Positions 34,721 through 46,954 of a stretch of 64,000 nt of DNA are shown piece after piece. A program made the translations under genes and the position numbers. Numbering within the stretch: position 1 is the first letter of the stretch; every line of letters starts with the position of its first letter. Source of the stretch: Prosapia bicincta (lineage: Eukaryota > Arthropoda > Insecta > Hemiptera > Cercopidae); contig JBAIZL010000002.1 of assembly GCA_036971475.1 (NCBI GenBank), positions 356,793,582-356,857,581 on the forward strand, read 5' to 3'. Under the pieces are notes generated by a model, which had not been told where the DNA came from, did not search any database, and saw only the letters and a program-made list of their open reading frames with translations.

Positions 34721-35716
34721 TTATACGTCAAAACACTCTTCACATACTTCAACTGATTGGTCTTTACAAACACTATTCCTACAATTAGCACAGCATTTTG
34801 TTGTTTTTTTGTCTAAGTTCTTAGGGCAAAAGTCACACCTGTCATTAAAATATTTGTAATATTGCCAAATATAAAGCTGTAGCCTATATTCTAAAAAAAC
34901 GTTTTTTGTTTCAATAATCATGAAAATAAAATATTTCATAAACAAGAATAGTTTACAAACAGAATATTTATCAAAACTTATTACTTGCAAGAGAAAATAG
35001 AATCTGTGTCTTGACATTGTACACGTTACTATATGCAAACCAGTACTATCTGTTGTCCATATACCTTTAGAATTTTTGTATGAAGAGATCATTGCTCCAC
35101 AAATATACAAAACACCAAACAATGCTTTAATCTCTTCAACAGAAGTTTCATTTGCATCTCTCCCTTGAAAATTTACCTTCCTTTGTCTGAATATGTATTT
35201 ATTATTCAATGCTTTCAGGGGTGTATTCGAATTTTTTGCTCTCCCTTTATGCCTTGCAAATGAGTTATAAAATTACGGGAAGGTGTTCTTACATTTTGAC
35301 AACCCGTTTGCGATACAATTATGTCGGTGGCACAATAACTCTACTTATTTTGTCAATTTTAGATTTGCCATAGTAACAAATAATGCGTTCACTATAAGGT
35401 ATATCTTCTTCCTCAGAGGTGTACTCCTTTAATATCAGTTCTAAGTGACAGTTTTTAGCGTATTTTTCCTCTAAACCAACATTCATGTTGTTTATTTTAC
35501 CAGAGTTACCTCGATTTTCAATTCCGAAATCTAAATCTTGGTAAGGTCTACATAAACATTAGCCTGATCAACATCACTGTAGGAAATTTGTTCACTCTCT
35601 AAGTAATGAAAACTCTCCTCAACAATTTCACATTCTTCTTGAAGCCAATCCCTATACTTTATTTTCCGTCTCTTGTAGCAAGCGATTTATAATATTTGTG
35701 TACTCTCTTATCGCCA
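34721..35716 (-). pseudogene. piggyBac transposase lacking its catalytic core
   Basis: MAIREYTNIINRLLQETENK begins at 35716, followed by a frameshifted acidic N-terminus (RDWLQEECEIVEESFHYLES). A segment near 35300 reads ATDIIVSQTGCQNVRTPSRN. Then 35209-34721 reads NETSVEEIKALFGVLYICGA, GIWTTDSTG and MSRHRFYFLLQVISFDKYS, all from the start of the DDE domain. The frame then passes about 45 uninformative residues and ends in the C-terminal cysteine-rich domain: RCDFCPKNL, TTKCCANCRNSVC, VEVCEECFDV. The catalytic aspartates are deleted, yet the DNA-binding zinc domain is intact. Confidence 0.83.
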
Positions 35717-35759
35717 TGACAAAATACGAACATAGATAATCTAAAATAAATTATTAAAT

Positions 35760-36125
35760 TTATAAATTAAAAGGAACTTCAGATATAAATCTCTCACAAA
35801 ATACGAAACATAATAAAATTCACTCATAATAATCTTGCAAAAAAAAATTAAAAATTAATTTAATTGATAAAAAACTTGCAAAATACAATTTAAAATAATC
35901 TTCACTCATAAAAACTTCATAAAATGCAAATACAAACAGACTTTACTTATTAAAACCTCACAAAATAAAAATACAAACAGACTTCACTTATAAAAACCTC
36001 ACAAAATAAAAATACAAACAGACTTCACTTATAAAAACCTCACAAAATACGAATAAAATGAACTCCACCTATAAAATCCTCACAAAATAAAAATTAAAAG
36101 AGTCTTCACTTAGAGGGATCAGTAT
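35760..36125. repeat. 41-bp minisatellite
   Basis: Tandem units on ACTTCACTTATAAAAACCTC and ACAAAATAAAAATACAAACAG, spaced 41 bp (for example 35981 and 36022). About eight copies, with the best match in the centre and decay at both edges. Confidence 0.85.
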
Positions 36126-36262
36126 TGTAACGTTTTTTTTTTTAATTAACTTGGGAGCCGGTTTAAACTGCCCAAAGCACCGCTACCTTAGGTATATTGT
36201 ACTTACCTCCCTGATCTAGTCAAAGAGCCCCTTCCCTCTTACCAGGTTTAGAAGTTTCCTGA

Positions 36263-37240
36263 CTAGTGTTTTACCTTCAGCATCCTCTTCAGAGCTGTGC
36301 TATCACCAAAGAGGTTGAAGTGCCTCTCGGCAAGTGCTTCACATCTATAAATGATGTGTGTGGCGGTCTCCAGTTCTTGCCCGCATAATCTGCACACTGG
36401 TTCATCTTTGAAGATACCCGTATTATGCAGATGTTTCCTTAGTCCACAGTGTCCCGTGTGTAGACCTGTGTCTATCCTCAATTCCTGCCTAGACAGATAG
36501 ATGAGACTCTCCTGCAGCCCCAAGGAAGGTTTCCTAAGGGTTAGCTTACTGTGTCTCATTCCTTCAGCCCTGACCCAGTGCTCACAGTGTCTTTCAGCCA
36601 TCCACCTTCACACTGCAATCTTGACCATGGATTTGGAAATACCTACCGCTGGTTCCGGTCCAATTATGGGAGTTGAAGACCCCTCTCTGGCCAGTGCATC
36701 TGGGGCTTCTTTTCCAAATATTACCCTATGCCCTGGCACCCAACCTATCTTGATTTGATTGTGCCTTGCCAGGGCTTCTAGGTTATTTAGGCAGCCCCTG
36801 ACTATGGCCGAGGTGACCACATGTCCGTTTAGTACCTTAATTGCTGCCTGACTATCAGAGAAAATAGCAATCCGGGTCCTGTGTATTCCCCTTCTCGCTA
36901 TCTCTCCCAGACAGGCATTTATAGCCTATATTTCGGCCTGAAAGACAGAGATATGCCTCCCCAAGGAAAAAACTAGTTTTACCCTTGCGTTTTTACAATA
37001 CACCCCCTCTCCAGTGCTGAAGTCCATCTTAGAGCCATCTGTGTACCAGATCTGAGCTCCTGATGTTACTGACCCTGGCCATTCCATCACAGTTTGGTTT
37101 GCCTGGTCAGGTGCAAACGTCCGAGTAAGGTGGTCACTGCACATCTCCAAGACAGGTTCTCTGACCACGCACTCGATACTCATATGTCCCGAAACATCTG
37201 GGAGATTAGCCCAGTTGTTGAGTTATACAATCTCCATTCT
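36263..37240 (-). pseudogene. LINE RNase H and zinc-knuckle C-terminus
   Basis: WYTDGSKMDFSTGEGVYCKN (first catalytic D), SVFQAEI (E) and a stop, AINACLGEIARRG, IAIFSDSQAAIKVLNGH (second D), then IKIGWVPGH and GKEAPDALAREGSS (last D). All four RNase H acidic residues are present. After a frame interruption near 36605 the tail reads MAERHCEHWVRAEG and ends with the knuckle CRLCGQELETATHIIYRCEA (C..C....H....C). Two interruptions make it inactive. The architecture is that of jockey/I-type LINEs with RNase H. Confidence 0.82.
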
Positions 37241-37362
37241 GGGGTTTGGTGGTCGTGATTGATTGCTTCCCACCTGTTTCACGTCACCCCTCACAACATC
37301 CAAACCCTGGACGTTAACATGCTAGGCTCGGTTTTGGCCTCCCCTGCGTTGTGTGCTCAGGA

Positions 37363-37674
37363 TTATTGGCCCTCCCGCTGCTCTCGCCCTTCTCTTCGGA
37401 GCTGCCTTCTGGCCGCTCCACTCATACGCTTTCTTCGTAGAGAAAGCGTGCTCAACTCTACAACCATTTCACTGGTTTCTGCAGTCGGCAGCTTGGTGGC
37501 CGCCCCCGCACCCCCAGTGGTGGTTGCCGTTGACACATCTGCTACAGACTCACGGTTTGCCGTCTCATTGGCTCCCGCTGTCTGTGCAGACTCAACATCA
37601 ATTTGTGTACTTACTTGGTCCATTAGCTTCCCTAGTACGGGGGAAAGAACGGTCAACCAGAGCAGAACCCCCAC
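37363..37674 (-). pseudogene. ORF1-like segment of the LINE
   Basis: A 103-residue minus frame with an acidic/threonine-rich middle and a basic end, LRRKRMSGAARRQLRREG. The SGAARR basic motif is seen near the start of some insect LINE proteins. There is no cysteine cluster or RRM, so assignment rests on context and the basic motif. Confidence 0.4.
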
Positions 37675-37830
37675 TGCCCTGGCAAGACAACATACAATGA
37701 GGTTTTGTCTGGTTCCTCAAGGGGATCGTGTGCTACTGCACTTTATACCCTGCAGCCATTCATCCATCGGCACGATGCCTTCCACCTTGGATTGGGTATT
37801 CAGTCACTGATCTTGAAGCTCACCCCAAGT

Positions 37831-39762
37831 TCAGGACATTATTAAATACATATGAAACCTACATTATGAAAACATACGATTTCACAATCAGTTGATTTAA
37901 TGTTATGTGTTATGTTGTAAAACAACTGTTTTAACAAGTAGGTTATGTTACATAATTTATTGAATATTGTTAGGGAAAGAGGTTATTATTAAATTATGTT
38001 AATGACTTAATAAATACATTATTTTATTTAAATTTGAAAAATGAAATTACAAAATTTTACTGGATTAGCGTGAATTAAATTTTTTTAACAATAGTAATTT
38101 TGTAATCTTCAGAAGCTTCTGAGTATCTTGACTGTTGTTTATAAATGTGAAAATTCTTCCTCTTTTACTTTATATAAATGTTAATTTTAAATTATTTTAA
38201 AGCCAGAACATAAACGGTTTTAATGAAGCTTATTCTGATATAATTCATTCAATACATTTTTATTTTTTGCATAGTTGTATTTGTTCCAATCATTTTTAGC
38301 AATTGTAGATCACTTCCAGTCAGCTGTACAACTTTAAAAAAACAATTAAATAACCATCTTAATAGGCAGTCTCAGTTATCTGTCACATCCATATTTATAA
38401 ACACATTCCATGTCTTTCAAATACTTTTTTTTACCAACATTATTGTTAAGTGCGGCGAAAGGCAGCTGCCAAAATGTAACGGATTCCCAACCCTTTTATA
38501 GGTATTTCGGTCCTTAAAATTAGCTAAATTCCAACAATGAATGTGGTGTGTTTCAATGGGTTAGAAACGGAAGGTTTTCAAGGCTAATATAGCCAGATTA
38601 CACGTAAATCTTTCTTTAGAAAAGTTATTGACTTTAAAATACACCAAAATAAATTTTAAAACTTTTTGAATGTAAATCATAAAAAAAGTAAACATCAATT
38701 TTTGAAGAAACTGTTTTAAAATCAGAAATAAAGCTAGTGAAACTCAATTTGAAAGTACAATTTGAAAAATTAAATTTGTGGTGACCCGTGACAATGAAAG
38801 AAATGAAGAAAGAAGAACTGGGAGGGATGTTGCACATCACCAAATCAGGAGAACCCAAGCTGAGAGGAATCTGGTCATGATTGCAGCGTTCAGGAGACAG
38901 CTCGATTTGTGATGACGTTAGCTTTCTTCTCTCTAAAATCTACAAATTTTAAACTCTCCTATTTCTTGGGAAAAAGATAAATCAAGTAATTCTTTTTAAT
39001 TTAAAATCTGTTGAATACACTATGTTATAAAGATAATGGCTTTACCACAGTTTGATGTGAAGGAAGATAGGGAGATGCAGCGCCATTTTGGCCTGTCGTC
39101 ATCAAGGCCAAAATGGCGGCTGAACAAATAGAGAAGTAAACAAATGTTTTTTTTTGAAAATTAAATTAAATGTTTGTAAAAATAATTTTTGTTAAGATGG
39201 AAGATTAATATTGAATGAGCACAAAATAAATAAAAGGTCTAAAATGCGATAACTTATATTAAAGCAGCGTTGGATGAATTGAAACCATAAATGGTCAGAG
39301 CCAGCTGGAAGAATTTGTGGAATGAATCTGATGGTTATATGAATAACTTCCCAAGGATTGATGGAGATGTTAGAGCGATTATTCAAGCAGCAAGAGATGT
39401 TGGGGGCGAGGTTTAGCATCACTAAACGTAAGAGACTGTTCTTTTTTGAACACCGAGTATGCTTCACTTTCAGATGATGTCTCTGACTAAATATTTCTTC
39501 TTCTTAACTTCGCAACTTAAAACTTTTTTTCGTACCTAGTAAATGTTTTTAATGTGTAAATTGTGAAGTGTACTGTTCATACATACTCTCTATATAGATA
39601 TATTAAATAAGTATACAAAGTCAAATAATTGCCATCGTGTTTGCTAACAAACATAAGTTGGTAGCTACAAGGGGAATGGAGTACTGTACACTACGTGATG
39701 GTAAGTACAAACAGTAATCAAAATGGGCCTACTGTACATAACAATACTTACATAATGTATTG
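37831..39762. other. Unassigned AT-rich sequence
   Basis: ORFs at 38634-38858 and 39192-39467 (minus) have no recognisable domain. It contains the hairpin listed at 39081-39118. Confidence 0.35.
39081..39118. repeat. Perfect 13-bp hairpin
   Basis: CGCCATTTTGGCC (39081-39093) and GGCCAAAATGGCG (39106-39118) are perfect complements around a 12-nt loop. It may be the centre of a decayed foldback element; flanking pairing was not seen. Confidence 0.7.
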
Positions 39763-41672
39763 CAGGAGCTCCCAAACTTTTCAAGTCCATGGCGCCCTTA
39801 ATATTTTAGATTATTTCTGGCAGCGTTCTTAATCATTTTGAGAATTGCCAATGATGTGTTACCTCTGGTAAAGCATAACAGTGCGGAGGACTAGCCGGGC
39901 GAGTACTTTTTCACTCCCAGGTTGACCGCCAGTAAATTGATTACTTTTTAGTTATTTAATTTGAAATGCTAATAGTGAATGAAAGGGAAGCTTAAATAAA
40001 AATAAATAAAAAATTAAAGAGCATGATTTTCTTCCAGCAAAAATGAAAATATTTCATTTCTGAGTTCATACACTCTTACCAAAGAATTTCCCTGTGTTAA
40101 CCACCGAGCACTGCTGTAAAACAAAAGAGATGAATGATCAGCACCCATTTCATTACACATTTTGGCAAAAATCTAGCTTTGTGGGGTCTGCTTTTAATAA
40201 AATTTATTACAGCGGTAATACTAGCTTTAAAGTGTCATTCAAATTTTTACTAAGTTTTTCTGCTACCAAAGCCTCTCTATGTATAATACAGTGAGTCCAA
40301 AGAGCGTTAGGTGCTTTGGACTGAATGCGAGTTTTTAGTCCCTGATAACAACCTGCCATTGCTCGTGCTCCATCTGTACAAACACAAATGCATTTTCCCC
40401 AGTCAATGTTATTTTCTATAATAAACTTGTCTAAAATCTCGAACAAGTCCTTCCCAGTTGTTTCCCCTTCAGTCTCTTTACAAAATAATAAATCTTCAAA
40501 CAATTGTTTTTCATCAACATATCTAATATAACAGATTAAATGTGCATCTTTGTGTCCATCTGTTGCCTCATCTACCTGGATTGCAAAATCTTTGCCTTTC
40601 AAAGCATTTAAAAGTTGATCAGTAATATCTGCAGCAATGTCACAAATTCTCCTGTTTATTGTGTTATTGGACAGTGGTATCTTTAAAAGATGATTACCAG
40701 CAGCCTCCCCCAGCACAATATTTGCCATATCGACAGCAGCAGGTAAAATTAATTCTTCTGCAATTGTGTGGGGCTTCTTAGCCTGGGAAATTCAATAGGC
40801 CACTTTATATGATGCTAAAAGTGCATTACTGTTGACTTGAGTATGTTTAGAAAATGCACTCTTTTGTTTGTCAGCTGCTGTTAATTTTCTTGTGAAAAAG
40901 TCCCTTGGTTTACCAACCATATTCGGGTGAAGAGTTTCCAAGTGCCTTTTAAGTTTACTTGGTAGCATGGATTCAATAGATAAAACTTTCATGAAAACAA
41001 CACATTGAGGATGCTCTTCACCATTAACATTCACACAAGTAAAGCCATAATCTAAATACTTTTCATAATATTTTCTATATTTTGTTTTACGAGTACCCGA
41101 TGGAGCTCCTACCTTCTCCAAACATCTTCTTTATTCAATGACGTCGTTGGCATTAAAAACCTCTTCATAATGAACAAATAAACACAATTATAAAGCACTT
41201 GTCACTCACTTCATAATGAAACTCTCAGTTTAGCTCAGCACGCTCACACTGACTGTCGACTGATTCGTCTTATTAGTCTAGTGCAGTTTTATGAAAATAC
41301 GAGTTGTTCCTAATATACACGAACACTCTAGTTGGCGCTTCAAGAACTTTCTACGAAAGCTGAACTAGAATTTTTTAGCCAGAAGTGGGCTGGCACTGCC
41401 GAGCACACCTGCACACACGGTTACTGACCCACCACGATGTTATTGTTATATCACTAGATGACTAGATAGACTGAGTTGAAATTCTACTAGAACTTGTAGG
41501 ATTCCAAATAGCCGTTATTTTTACAGAACAGTATTGAAAATTATATTTCTAAACAATATTTTATAAACATTGTTGATTATATTTACATTGAAGTGAACAA
41601 CCAATTTTATGAAATAAAATTTTGTTTTTGTGAGATAGCCGCAGACCACGGCGCACACTTTGGGAACCCCTG
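39763..41672 (-). mobile_element. hAT transposon (ZBED/SCAND3-like), 1.9 kb
   Basis: Ends are CAGGAGCTCCCAAACTTT (left) and, reversed, CAGGGGTTCCCAAAGTGT (right). Flanks ATGTATTG (39755-39762) and CCGTATTG (41673-41680) share 6 of 8 bases. The coding part is on the minus strand. It lacks the C-terminal dimerisation domain, so it is a deleted copy. Confidence 0.82.
40010..41121 (-). pseudogene. hAT (ZBED/SCAND3-like) transposase, broken
   Basis: Starts at 41121 with GTRKTKYRKYYEKYLDYGFT, a decayed BED-type finger region (PQCVVFMKVLS, then KLKRHLETLHP; the second Cys of 'C..C' is replaced). The frame runs in phase through one TGA at 40792 (KVAY, stop, ISQAKKPHTIAEELILPAA) into MANIVLGEAAGNHLLKIPLS and DFAIQVDEATD (catalytic D), then CVCTDGARAMAGCYQGL (second D) and LWTHCIIHREAL. 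After a frameshift near 40207 it resumes AKMCNEMGADHSSLLFYSSA and RWLTQGNSLVRVYELRNEI (RW motif), with a stop at about 40017. Very few lesions, so decay is recent. Confidence 0.86.
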
Positions 41673-43310
41673 CCGTATTGTGATATTTTAAAGATTATAC
41701 AATGCACTATGTACATGCACTACTGTAGGTTTACTGTAAATGCCTGTAGCTATAGCATTTGTGTTACCACGGATAACAGACCTCGTCTTTTTATCCGAGG
41801 TTTCACGTAGCCGTGGAAATGTTGGACCCCATTACGCGCTGATATGGAGTTATAACTGTATTTGCTATTGTCTTGTAATGAAAACAGTTAAGGGAGTAAA
41901 TAATGTAGGTGTAGGTGAATCCAAAGAAAGGGTAATGCTGTTCAGATTTAGTTCTGTATAAAAATTTAACCCTATTTTAAATTACTCATCAATCTCTGTC
42001 AAGGAACAGTTTTACCCCAAATGAAAGTATGTGTACAATGAAACTTAGATGATTTGGACTAATTGTGATCGTGACCCATCTGGGTTATCGAAACTATGAG
42101 TTAGCAAGAATTAAAATAAGATGTACTTATAGAAAAACTCCTTTATATTTATCAAATTATGAGTACTATGCACACTATATGATCATACAAATTTTATATA
42201 CACGTAAACTCCACTGTAAGTTATTTCTCTTCAAACAAATCTGTCAATTGGCTGTTTGGTTTGATTTTCTGAGCCATTTTCATGCTGTGCGATCTTGTAG
42301 TCTTTTCAGTATGACGCACACACACCATTACGTTCATTATTTTGTTTATCTGTAGGTCTTACACCTTTTGTATTGTTGTGTTGGACTTTTTATGTATTTA
42401 CTGTACTTAATTAAGTTGTGATATTTCTTATTTATTGTTTTTTGCATTTTCCTTTAAAACAATTCCGGATTATCCGGGGATCCGAGTAAACGGAGTCTGA
42501 TGTATCGAATTTCTACTGTAATTTGTGTTTTTCAAAACAAAAATTACTAAGCTGAAAATTTAAAATGTATTAAGAAAATTTAGTTATTGATGGCCTCCTT
42601 AATCAATAGTTTCAAAAATTAACAAAATGGTACAAAAATGAAAAAAAAATCTTTAAACATTCTTAAGAATGCCTTACATGCCAAGTTTGTTGGGAGAAAA
42701 GCCAGTTAGCTAGAGAAATAAAGTACCATCTCCCTAAAGTAATTCAATGCAATATTTTTTTATTTTCTTCATATGTTTTTGCGAAGTTGCAGGTCTTGGT
42801 TGTGATTGTGTTTATCGTAACAATTGGTAAACACTGCAATGTTATAAAGGATGAGCCCAAATGATTTTCTTTTCGTTGTAAAAACCTAAAAAATTAGTTT
42901 ACTGGTTATTTCTTATATCTATAAATACATGTTAAATTTATTTATACAATTTTTACAGATAACTCAGGAAGTCGTAGGAGTTCTTGCATGCGTTGAAGTG
43001 AACTGTATTTATTTCTTAGATATTTATTTTTCAAAATTTCTGCACAAAATTTTAAATGAACTTTATTTTTATTGTGCTGCGCAAAAATGTTTTTTTTGTG
43101 TAAGAAAACAACATCAAAGAATATTTGCTTAGATTCAAACATGTAACAATGTTTGCTTTTGAAAGATAGAATTATATTTTTAGATATAATTATAACAATT
43201 GTAACTTATTGTTTCTTTACAAATTAATTGATTTATTCAGTAGGCCTATACTAAGAACTGAACAACTACAAGAAAATTTTGTATTACTGATAAAAATACT
43301 ACTGTTTCAG
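41673..43310. other. Unassigned; includes a pogo-type element end
   Basis: Nothing coding is certain. An exon-like frame at 42929-43132 follows a TTTTTACAG acceptor, but its phase does not fit the exon at 43311. Confidence 0.35.
42470..42521 (-). repeat. Tigger/pogo-type terminal repeat
   Basis: Reads, on the minus strand from 42521, TA then CAGTAGAAATTCGATACATC, with inner ATTATCCGG repeats nearby. This is the form of pogo-family ends with TA target. The opposite end was not identified. Confidence 0.45.
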
Positions 43311-43505
43311 GTTTAAGAAGTGCAACATTGGCAGCTCTTTCAAAACTTATGAGAAACATGAAAGTATCAGATGACATCATTGCTGTAATTCCCTTTGTGA
43401 TTGGACAATTTTCTATGAAAAATATTGAATCAGAAAGTATAGATATCCTTATTAGTGTAAAGCTTTGGCGAGTGCCTGAATGTCACGACCTTCTCGCTTC
43501 ACCTG
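43311..43505 (+). CDS. Host-gene exon, possibly TTC28-like
   Basis: Acceptor ACTGTTTCAG at 43301-43310 and donor GTAATT at 43506. The 195-bp exon is open in one frame: LRSATLAALSKLMRNMKVSD, then IIAVIPFVIGQF, then ILISVKLWRVPECHDLLASP. It begins with two and ends with one nucleotide of split codons, which matches the next candidate exon at 46218. The 'ISVK.W..pECHdLLAS' stretch recalls, from memory, the C-terminal region of tetratricopeptide repeat protein 28, but I could not check this. No TPR is visible here. Confidence 0.5.
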
Positions 43506-44712
43506 GTAATTTATGTAACATGTATTCTTTTGTAGTTACTTAATTCTTTTTAGTTGCTACAAATACTACATTTATATTTTGTAAACAGTCGTAATGTCAG
43601 AAAAGTTACCTTTTTTTGGCCTGGGAACAATCGTGCTATTAGATTGAATCTAACATTTTTAGTTGCGGTGAAGGGATTATTTTATCTTTTTGTTGTATGC
43701 GACTGAGCTTTTAAATATGCTCTTTTGAGGATGTTGGCCAGTTACTATCCAAATTTCTAGTATATAGCAAGATTGAGAGGGTAACCAGAGGTGAGAGAAG
43801 TGGCATGCGTCGCCCATGTTAGAGAGCGCCAACATGTACGAGCGATCACGTGAGTGCTGTGTGCTGTGTTAGGAACAGCCTAACAACACGAGTAATTGTG
43901 TAACTGTTATTACTCTAATTTTTCAATCTGTAATTTTACTTGAAAGTATGCTATAAATGTATTTAATAGATTGTTTTTATAACAATGAACAACTTTACAG
44001 CTTACTATAGTTCATACAATTGAAATTTATAATATAAAACACATTATTAACAATTATTACGAACGTTAGATTTGCTCTAACAACATGAGCCATTGTGGGA
44101 GTTTTAATAGCGCTAGCATTCCCAGGTTAACCATCTTATTTATAGTTATAGTCTACTAAGCAGGTAGATAACCTGATTACATGCAATGAACAGTTTCTTG
44201 TGATAATAGTAAAATTAAAAAAGTACAGAGTCCCAGTTATCATTATGGTATAATGTCTCTATTGCTGAGGTCATTAAATAAACGTTTGTGTAAATATAAT
44301 CATTGTAGTAACATGTAACTCAAGTATTTATATGTTGGAAATAAGTTAAGGTTAAGTAGCTCAATATTAAGGTGGAAACATAATGGTACTATAATATAGC
44401 TCTTTAATTATCTTTTTTTCATCATTGCTTTTGTCTTCTCTAACTTTATTATTAAAATTGTGTATATCACTATTAAAATAAGCATTCATTACTTTTATGT
44501 CATTTATTTTAGCTACTCAAAATTTAAAAAAATGCGCTATTTCCTATCGTCTGACAAGTGCATACAACATTATTTGAGATTTATTGGATTAGCTATGTTT
44601 TCAGTGAAAGTGATCTGAAGAGTTTGTTCTTTACAGATTTTTAATTTAAATTCACTATTTATTACACTGAGTGGTCTAAAATCTTTGTAATAATAACTTT
44701 AAATGATGTTAA
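43506..44712 (+). other. Probable intron sequence
   Basis: Lies between two phase-compatible exons; AT-rich, no element recognised. Confidence 0.35.
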
Positions 44713-45015
44713 GCATTTACACATGGTCCTAACATTTAGCTCAAAACCATGGTCCCAACATTTAGCTACAACTCGTAGTCTCAGCATCTACCGCTAATAC
44801 CTAATCCTGACATTTAGATACAACACATAGTCCCAACATTTAGCTTAAACTCATAGTCTTGGCATTTACCACTGATGCATATTCCTTACATTTAGCACTG
44901 ACCTATGTTCCTGATATTTACCACTGACTTATGGTCCTGACATTTAGCCATGATGTGTAACCACCAAAGTATAATCCTGACATTCAGCTACAACACATAG
45001 TCCAGACATTTAGTG
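44713..45015. repeat. 26-bp minisatellite
   Basis: About eleven units built on CATTTAGCTACAACACATAG plus TCCTGA, spaced 26 bp, with moderate divergence and one 14-bp longer unit near 44960. Confidence 0.85.
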
Positions 45016-46217
45016 TCAACAACAGGGTTGCCATTTATTATGAAATAGAGTAATACCAACTTAGTGTAGTTTTTCACATTGAATTGTAAGTTCGGTAGTT
45101 TGGTGATACCTGATTTTTCCGTTTATTGGGGTTTGGATAATTGACCTTCAGATGACTGATGTACCAATATAGATACTATACTGTATTTTAATGGTGTCCA
45201 AAAGGTTAACCTACATGGTAGCTAGATAGTCTGTAAGCAAATGTGTATATTTGAGTTCACATTTGTGTATGTTATTGTTACAACATACTAAAGAGGGCGT
45301 GCATTGATGTTCAATATTATTGCATGTTCAATTGAGTTTGTGCAATAAATTGAATCGTTTTGATACAATATTGATGATTGTGCAATATATTGCGCAATCA
45401 CAACTACAGGCATACAATGTGCTTTACAATATTGTCAATCCCTGACATTAATACGACCCATGTTGATTGAAATCAAACTTGTTGTGTGTTAATTGTAGTA
45501 GGTCAAAAATGTAGGAAAAGGAAACAGAAGGCTCGGGGGAAATGGCCCAAATAGTGGTTTATTGATAGGCAGAACTACTTTCATTAAAAATTGTGATAAT
45601 TAACTCATAATGAACTGATAGAGTGTGAACCGAATGACTTTTGCAACTTTTTACTCATAAATGGTAACTTATTTGATAAACTCCTAACTTTGGTCACTTC
45701 TCAAATAGATAGTAATTTACAAATTTATGTAGTAATACTATTTGCTCTTTATCTCCCACAGGGTGGGAACTCCATGGTAGACTTCTATAAATTCTAAAAT
45801 GAACTTTCTGTTATCATGATGCGTTATCTAATACTTGTTGGAACCAACTGTTGGGATATTACACAATATTACCAACTCATGGCCCAATACTTGCCAGGTT
45901 GTCCAATATATTTCAAAATGATTTGATTTTACACATCCTTCCAATATGATCTACACATGATTAATAATTTTGCACAATATTATTAATCGTCTGTAGTCGG
46001 CTTGACACTATAAAACCTTTCATGTATTTAGAATGTAGCTTCTGATATCAGTTATAATTATTCTACATTATTTTTGTTCTAAAGTATTAAGCCCTAATCT
46101 TGAACACTTGAAAATTGTAATCTACTATCTATCTATTCTCTTGGCTCCCTATTTTTTTATAAAATAATAAAATCTGTTTATCATTTCATTTTCATTTAAA
46201 TTTTTTATAATTTTTAG
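45016..46217 (+). other. Probable intron sequence
   Basis: AT-rich with many CAATATT/AATATTG motifs at 45310-45440 and 45850-45990, including the near-palindrome TTGTGCAATATATTGCGCAA. No gene seen. Confidence 0.35.
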
Positions 46218-46323
46218 GATTTGATTTCATGGAAGGGGGACATGATGAGGTGACACTTAGAACAGGAAACTAGCTAATAGTCGCAGCAAACAGTTTGATC
46301 TGCAAGCATACTTGCCTTGTTTT
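46218..46323 (+). CDS. Second exon of the TTC28-like gene, frameshifted
   Basis: Follows an acceptor (AATTTTTAG at 46209-46217). Continuing the split codon of the 43311-43505 exon gives G, then FDFMEGGHDEVTLRTGN and a stop. If one base were missing before AAACTAGC, the next frame would continue KLANSRSKQFDLQAYLPCF up to a donor-like GTGAGC at 46324. The second reading fits the supposed family better, so either the copy is a pseudogene or the sequence has a 1-base error. Confidence 0.4.
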
Positions 46324-46325
46324 GT

Positions 46326-46340
46326 GAGCCTATATATATT

Positions 46341-46388
<48 letters not shown>
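46326..46388. repeat. (AT)n microsatellite
   Basis: Impure TATATATTTAAATATA followed by about 23 pure AT units. Confidence 0.95.
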
Positions 46389-46391
<3 letters not shown>

Positions 46392-46954
46392 TAACAAAGC
46401 AATAAACTAATCCTGTTTGATAGTAAAATATGTTGTTTAAATACTTCAATATTTTATTTATTTTTTTAAGCATCTTCAACAGTTCTAAGTAGCTGTTATA
46501 AACCAACACCCTTTTATCAATAATTATTTTAATGAAGTTTAGAAAATAAGTTATGAAATTTAGAAAATATCGTCTGAAAAATAGTTTTATTTTCATTTTA
46601 ATTAAAATTAATTTTAATTACAATTATTAAATTATAAATAATTAATAATTAATTTTGAAGTACTTAGTTAAAAACAGAAATATACTGATAAATGCGTATA
46701 ATGTTTTGAGTATATGTTAATTTAAATATTATATTAGATTGAAAAATGTTACTGAAAAGCGTTTTAAAATAGTTGTAATTAGGTTTTCGTTATTAGTATG
46801 TTCCTATTTTGTACCAAGAATTATAGAAATAGTCAACTAAATAATTTACTCAATGATTTACCCTGATGATTGGAGTGACTTCAACATTTACAAACTAATT
46901 AACAAATTTTCAAACCTATAATAGGCGTTATCTATATTATTATATACAAATCTA

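Larger units (their letters stand above)
36131..37830 (-). mobile_element. Jockey-type LINE with internal deletion
   Basis: On the minus strand the element ends in an A-run (T10-11 on the plus strand at about 36132-36142). Coding order is an ORF1-like stretch (37674-37363) followed, after about 180 bp, directly by RNase H and a C-terminal zinc knuckle. The endonuclease and RT that should separate them are missing, so a large internal deletion is inferred. The block is much GC-richer than its surroundings. The plus-strand frames at 37259-37810 are shadows. Confidence 0.7.

Noticed and set aside
37259..37810. A 183-residue plus-strand frame in GC-rich DNA
   Set aside because: It overlaps LINE sequence read on the minus strand, has no domain, and starts inside the RNase H/ORF1 junction. 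It is most likely a GC-rich shadow ORF.
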